Below, piece by piece: positions 63,404 through 64,000 of a stretch of 64,000 nucleotides of DNA. The notes under the pieces are model-generated. The model ran no database searches, was not told where the DNA came from, and worked only from the letters and a program-made list of their open reading frames with translations. Position 1 is the first letter of the stretch. Every line of letters begins with the position of its first letter. This stretch comes from Leifsonia xyli (GTDB lineage: Bacteria > Actinomycetota > Actinomycetes > Actinomycetales > Microbacteriaceae): assembly GCA_003243275.1 (NCBI GenBank), contig QFQR01000006.1, positions 1-64,000 on the forward strand. Direction: 5' to 3'. The position numbers and the translations under genes were made by a program.

Positions 63404-64000
63404 TCAGCGGCGCGTCGCCAACCAGGCCTCCACCTCGTCGGCCGTGCGCGGGATGCCGGCGGAGAGGTTCTCGGCGCCTTCCTCGGTGACGAGGATGTCG
63501 TCCTCGATGCGCACGCCGATGCCGCGGTACTCCTCGGGAACGGTGAGGTCGTCGGGCTGGAAGTAGAGGCCCGGCTCGATCGTGAACACCATGCCGGGCT
63601 CGAGCACCCCGTCGAGGTAGAGCTCGCGGCGGGCCTGCGCGCAGTCGTGCACGTCGATTCCGAGGTGGTGGCTCGTGCCGTGCACCATGTAGCGCCGGTG
63701 GTACTGGGCCTCGGGCTCGAGCGAGGCCTCGGCGCTCACCGGCAGGAACCCCCACTCGGCGGTCGTGGCCGCGATCACCTTCATCGCCTCCGCGTGGATC
63801 TCGCGGAACCGGATGCCGGGGCGCACGATGGCGAATGCCGCATCCGCCGCCGCGCGCACGGCCTCGTAGACGCGCCGCTGCACCTCGGTGAAGGTGCCGG
63901 AGACCGGCAGGGTGCGGGTGATGTCGGCGGTGTAGAGCGACTCGAGCTCCACGCCGGCGTCGAGCAGCAGGAGATCGCCGGGGACGACGGCGCCGTCGTT
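63404..64000 (-). CDS. pepP: Xaa-Pro aminopeptidase (aminopeptidase P), C-terminal part
   Basis: Metallopeptidase removing N-terminal residues before proline; cytosolic, M24 family. Only about the last 199 residues are in the window; the gene continues beyond the right edge. Dinuclear metal ligands are visible: Asp in LLLLDAGVE and ADITRT, His in MVHGTSHHLG, Glu in FTIEPGLYF and GIGVRIEDDILV. No defect is seen in the visible part. Confidence 0.93.
   Translation of the reverse strand, partial: NDGAVVPGDLLLLDAGVELESLYTADITRTLPVSGTFTEVQRRVYEAVRAAADAAFAIVRPGIRFREIHAEAMKVIAATTAEWGFLPVSAEASLEPEAQYHRRYMVHGTSHHLGIDVHDCAQARRELYLDGVLEPGMVFTIEPGLYFQPDDLTVPEEYRGIGVRIEDDILVTEEGAENLSAGIPRTADEVEAWLATRR

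Overview
The window is very GC-rich, densely coded DNA from an actinobacterium. Codon third positions are mostly G or C, GTG starts are common, and many genes appear to be leaderless, with a TANNNT box 6-8 bases before the start codon. A pair of DUF7882 genes, the GGATGC-rich composition and several intergenic palindrome families point to Microbacteriaceae. No rRNA, tRNA, CRISPR array, prophage or recognisable transposase gene was found.

Layout. 0-3 kb: an SDR oxidoreductase without a clear start, then ychF, whose 3' end is repeated three times around an RraB-like gene and a lipoprotein gene (a possible insertion hot spot). 3.2-8.4 kb (minus): nucleoside hydrolase, an ECF transporter (S, T and two ATPases) and an EamA permease. 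8.8-13.4 kb: DUF6790 membrane protein, acyltransferase, glutaminase plus MFS operon, two DUF7882 paralogues. 13.5-19.6 kb: histidine utilisation, with an IclR regulator divergent from hutH-hutU-hutG-hutI. 19.6-19.9 kb: repeat array. 19.9-23.1 kb: large membrane-anchored patatin-like protein. 23.8-28.5 kb: tandem glycine riboswitch controlling gcvT-gcvH-gcvP. 28.5-30.6 kb: peroxiredoxin, a possible 53-residue peptide, CPBP protease, DCC thiol protein. 30.6-37.1 kb: dipeptide/oligopeptide ABC operon plus a PH-domain protein; a second binding protein is divergent. 39.3-42.6 kb: typA, lipoprotein, SGNH hydrolase. 42.5-46.1 kb: efeUOB iron uptake with an IdeR/DtxR-type box. 46.1-52.7 kb: membrane protein, fdxA, dapC, gltA, dapD and dapE, interrupted by a DUF559/Vsr-like nuclease gene flanked by two matching palindromes. 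52.6-57 kb: PIG-V-like mannosyltransferase, DUF3117, O-methyltransferase, TatB, aldehyde dehydrogenase. 57-60 kb: MFS transporter plus S1P-lyase-like PLP enzyme. 60-64 kb: Mrp ATPase, DUF1003, PRC/MgtE_N/CBS protein, stress protein, and the 3' part of an aminopeptidase P gene.

How the genes work together. The hut operon converts histidine to glutamate; the glycine riboswitch matches glycine cleavage to glycine supply; dapC, dapD and dapE belong to the succinylase branch of diaminopimelate/lysine synthesis; efeUOB takes up iron, probably repressed by an iron regulator; the opp operon imports peptides. The most unusual items are the palindrome-flanked nuclease cassette at 49.4-50.6 kb, the ychF 3'-end repeats at 2.0-3.1 kb, and several palindromic repeat families, one of which has a relative inside the glycine riboswitch.
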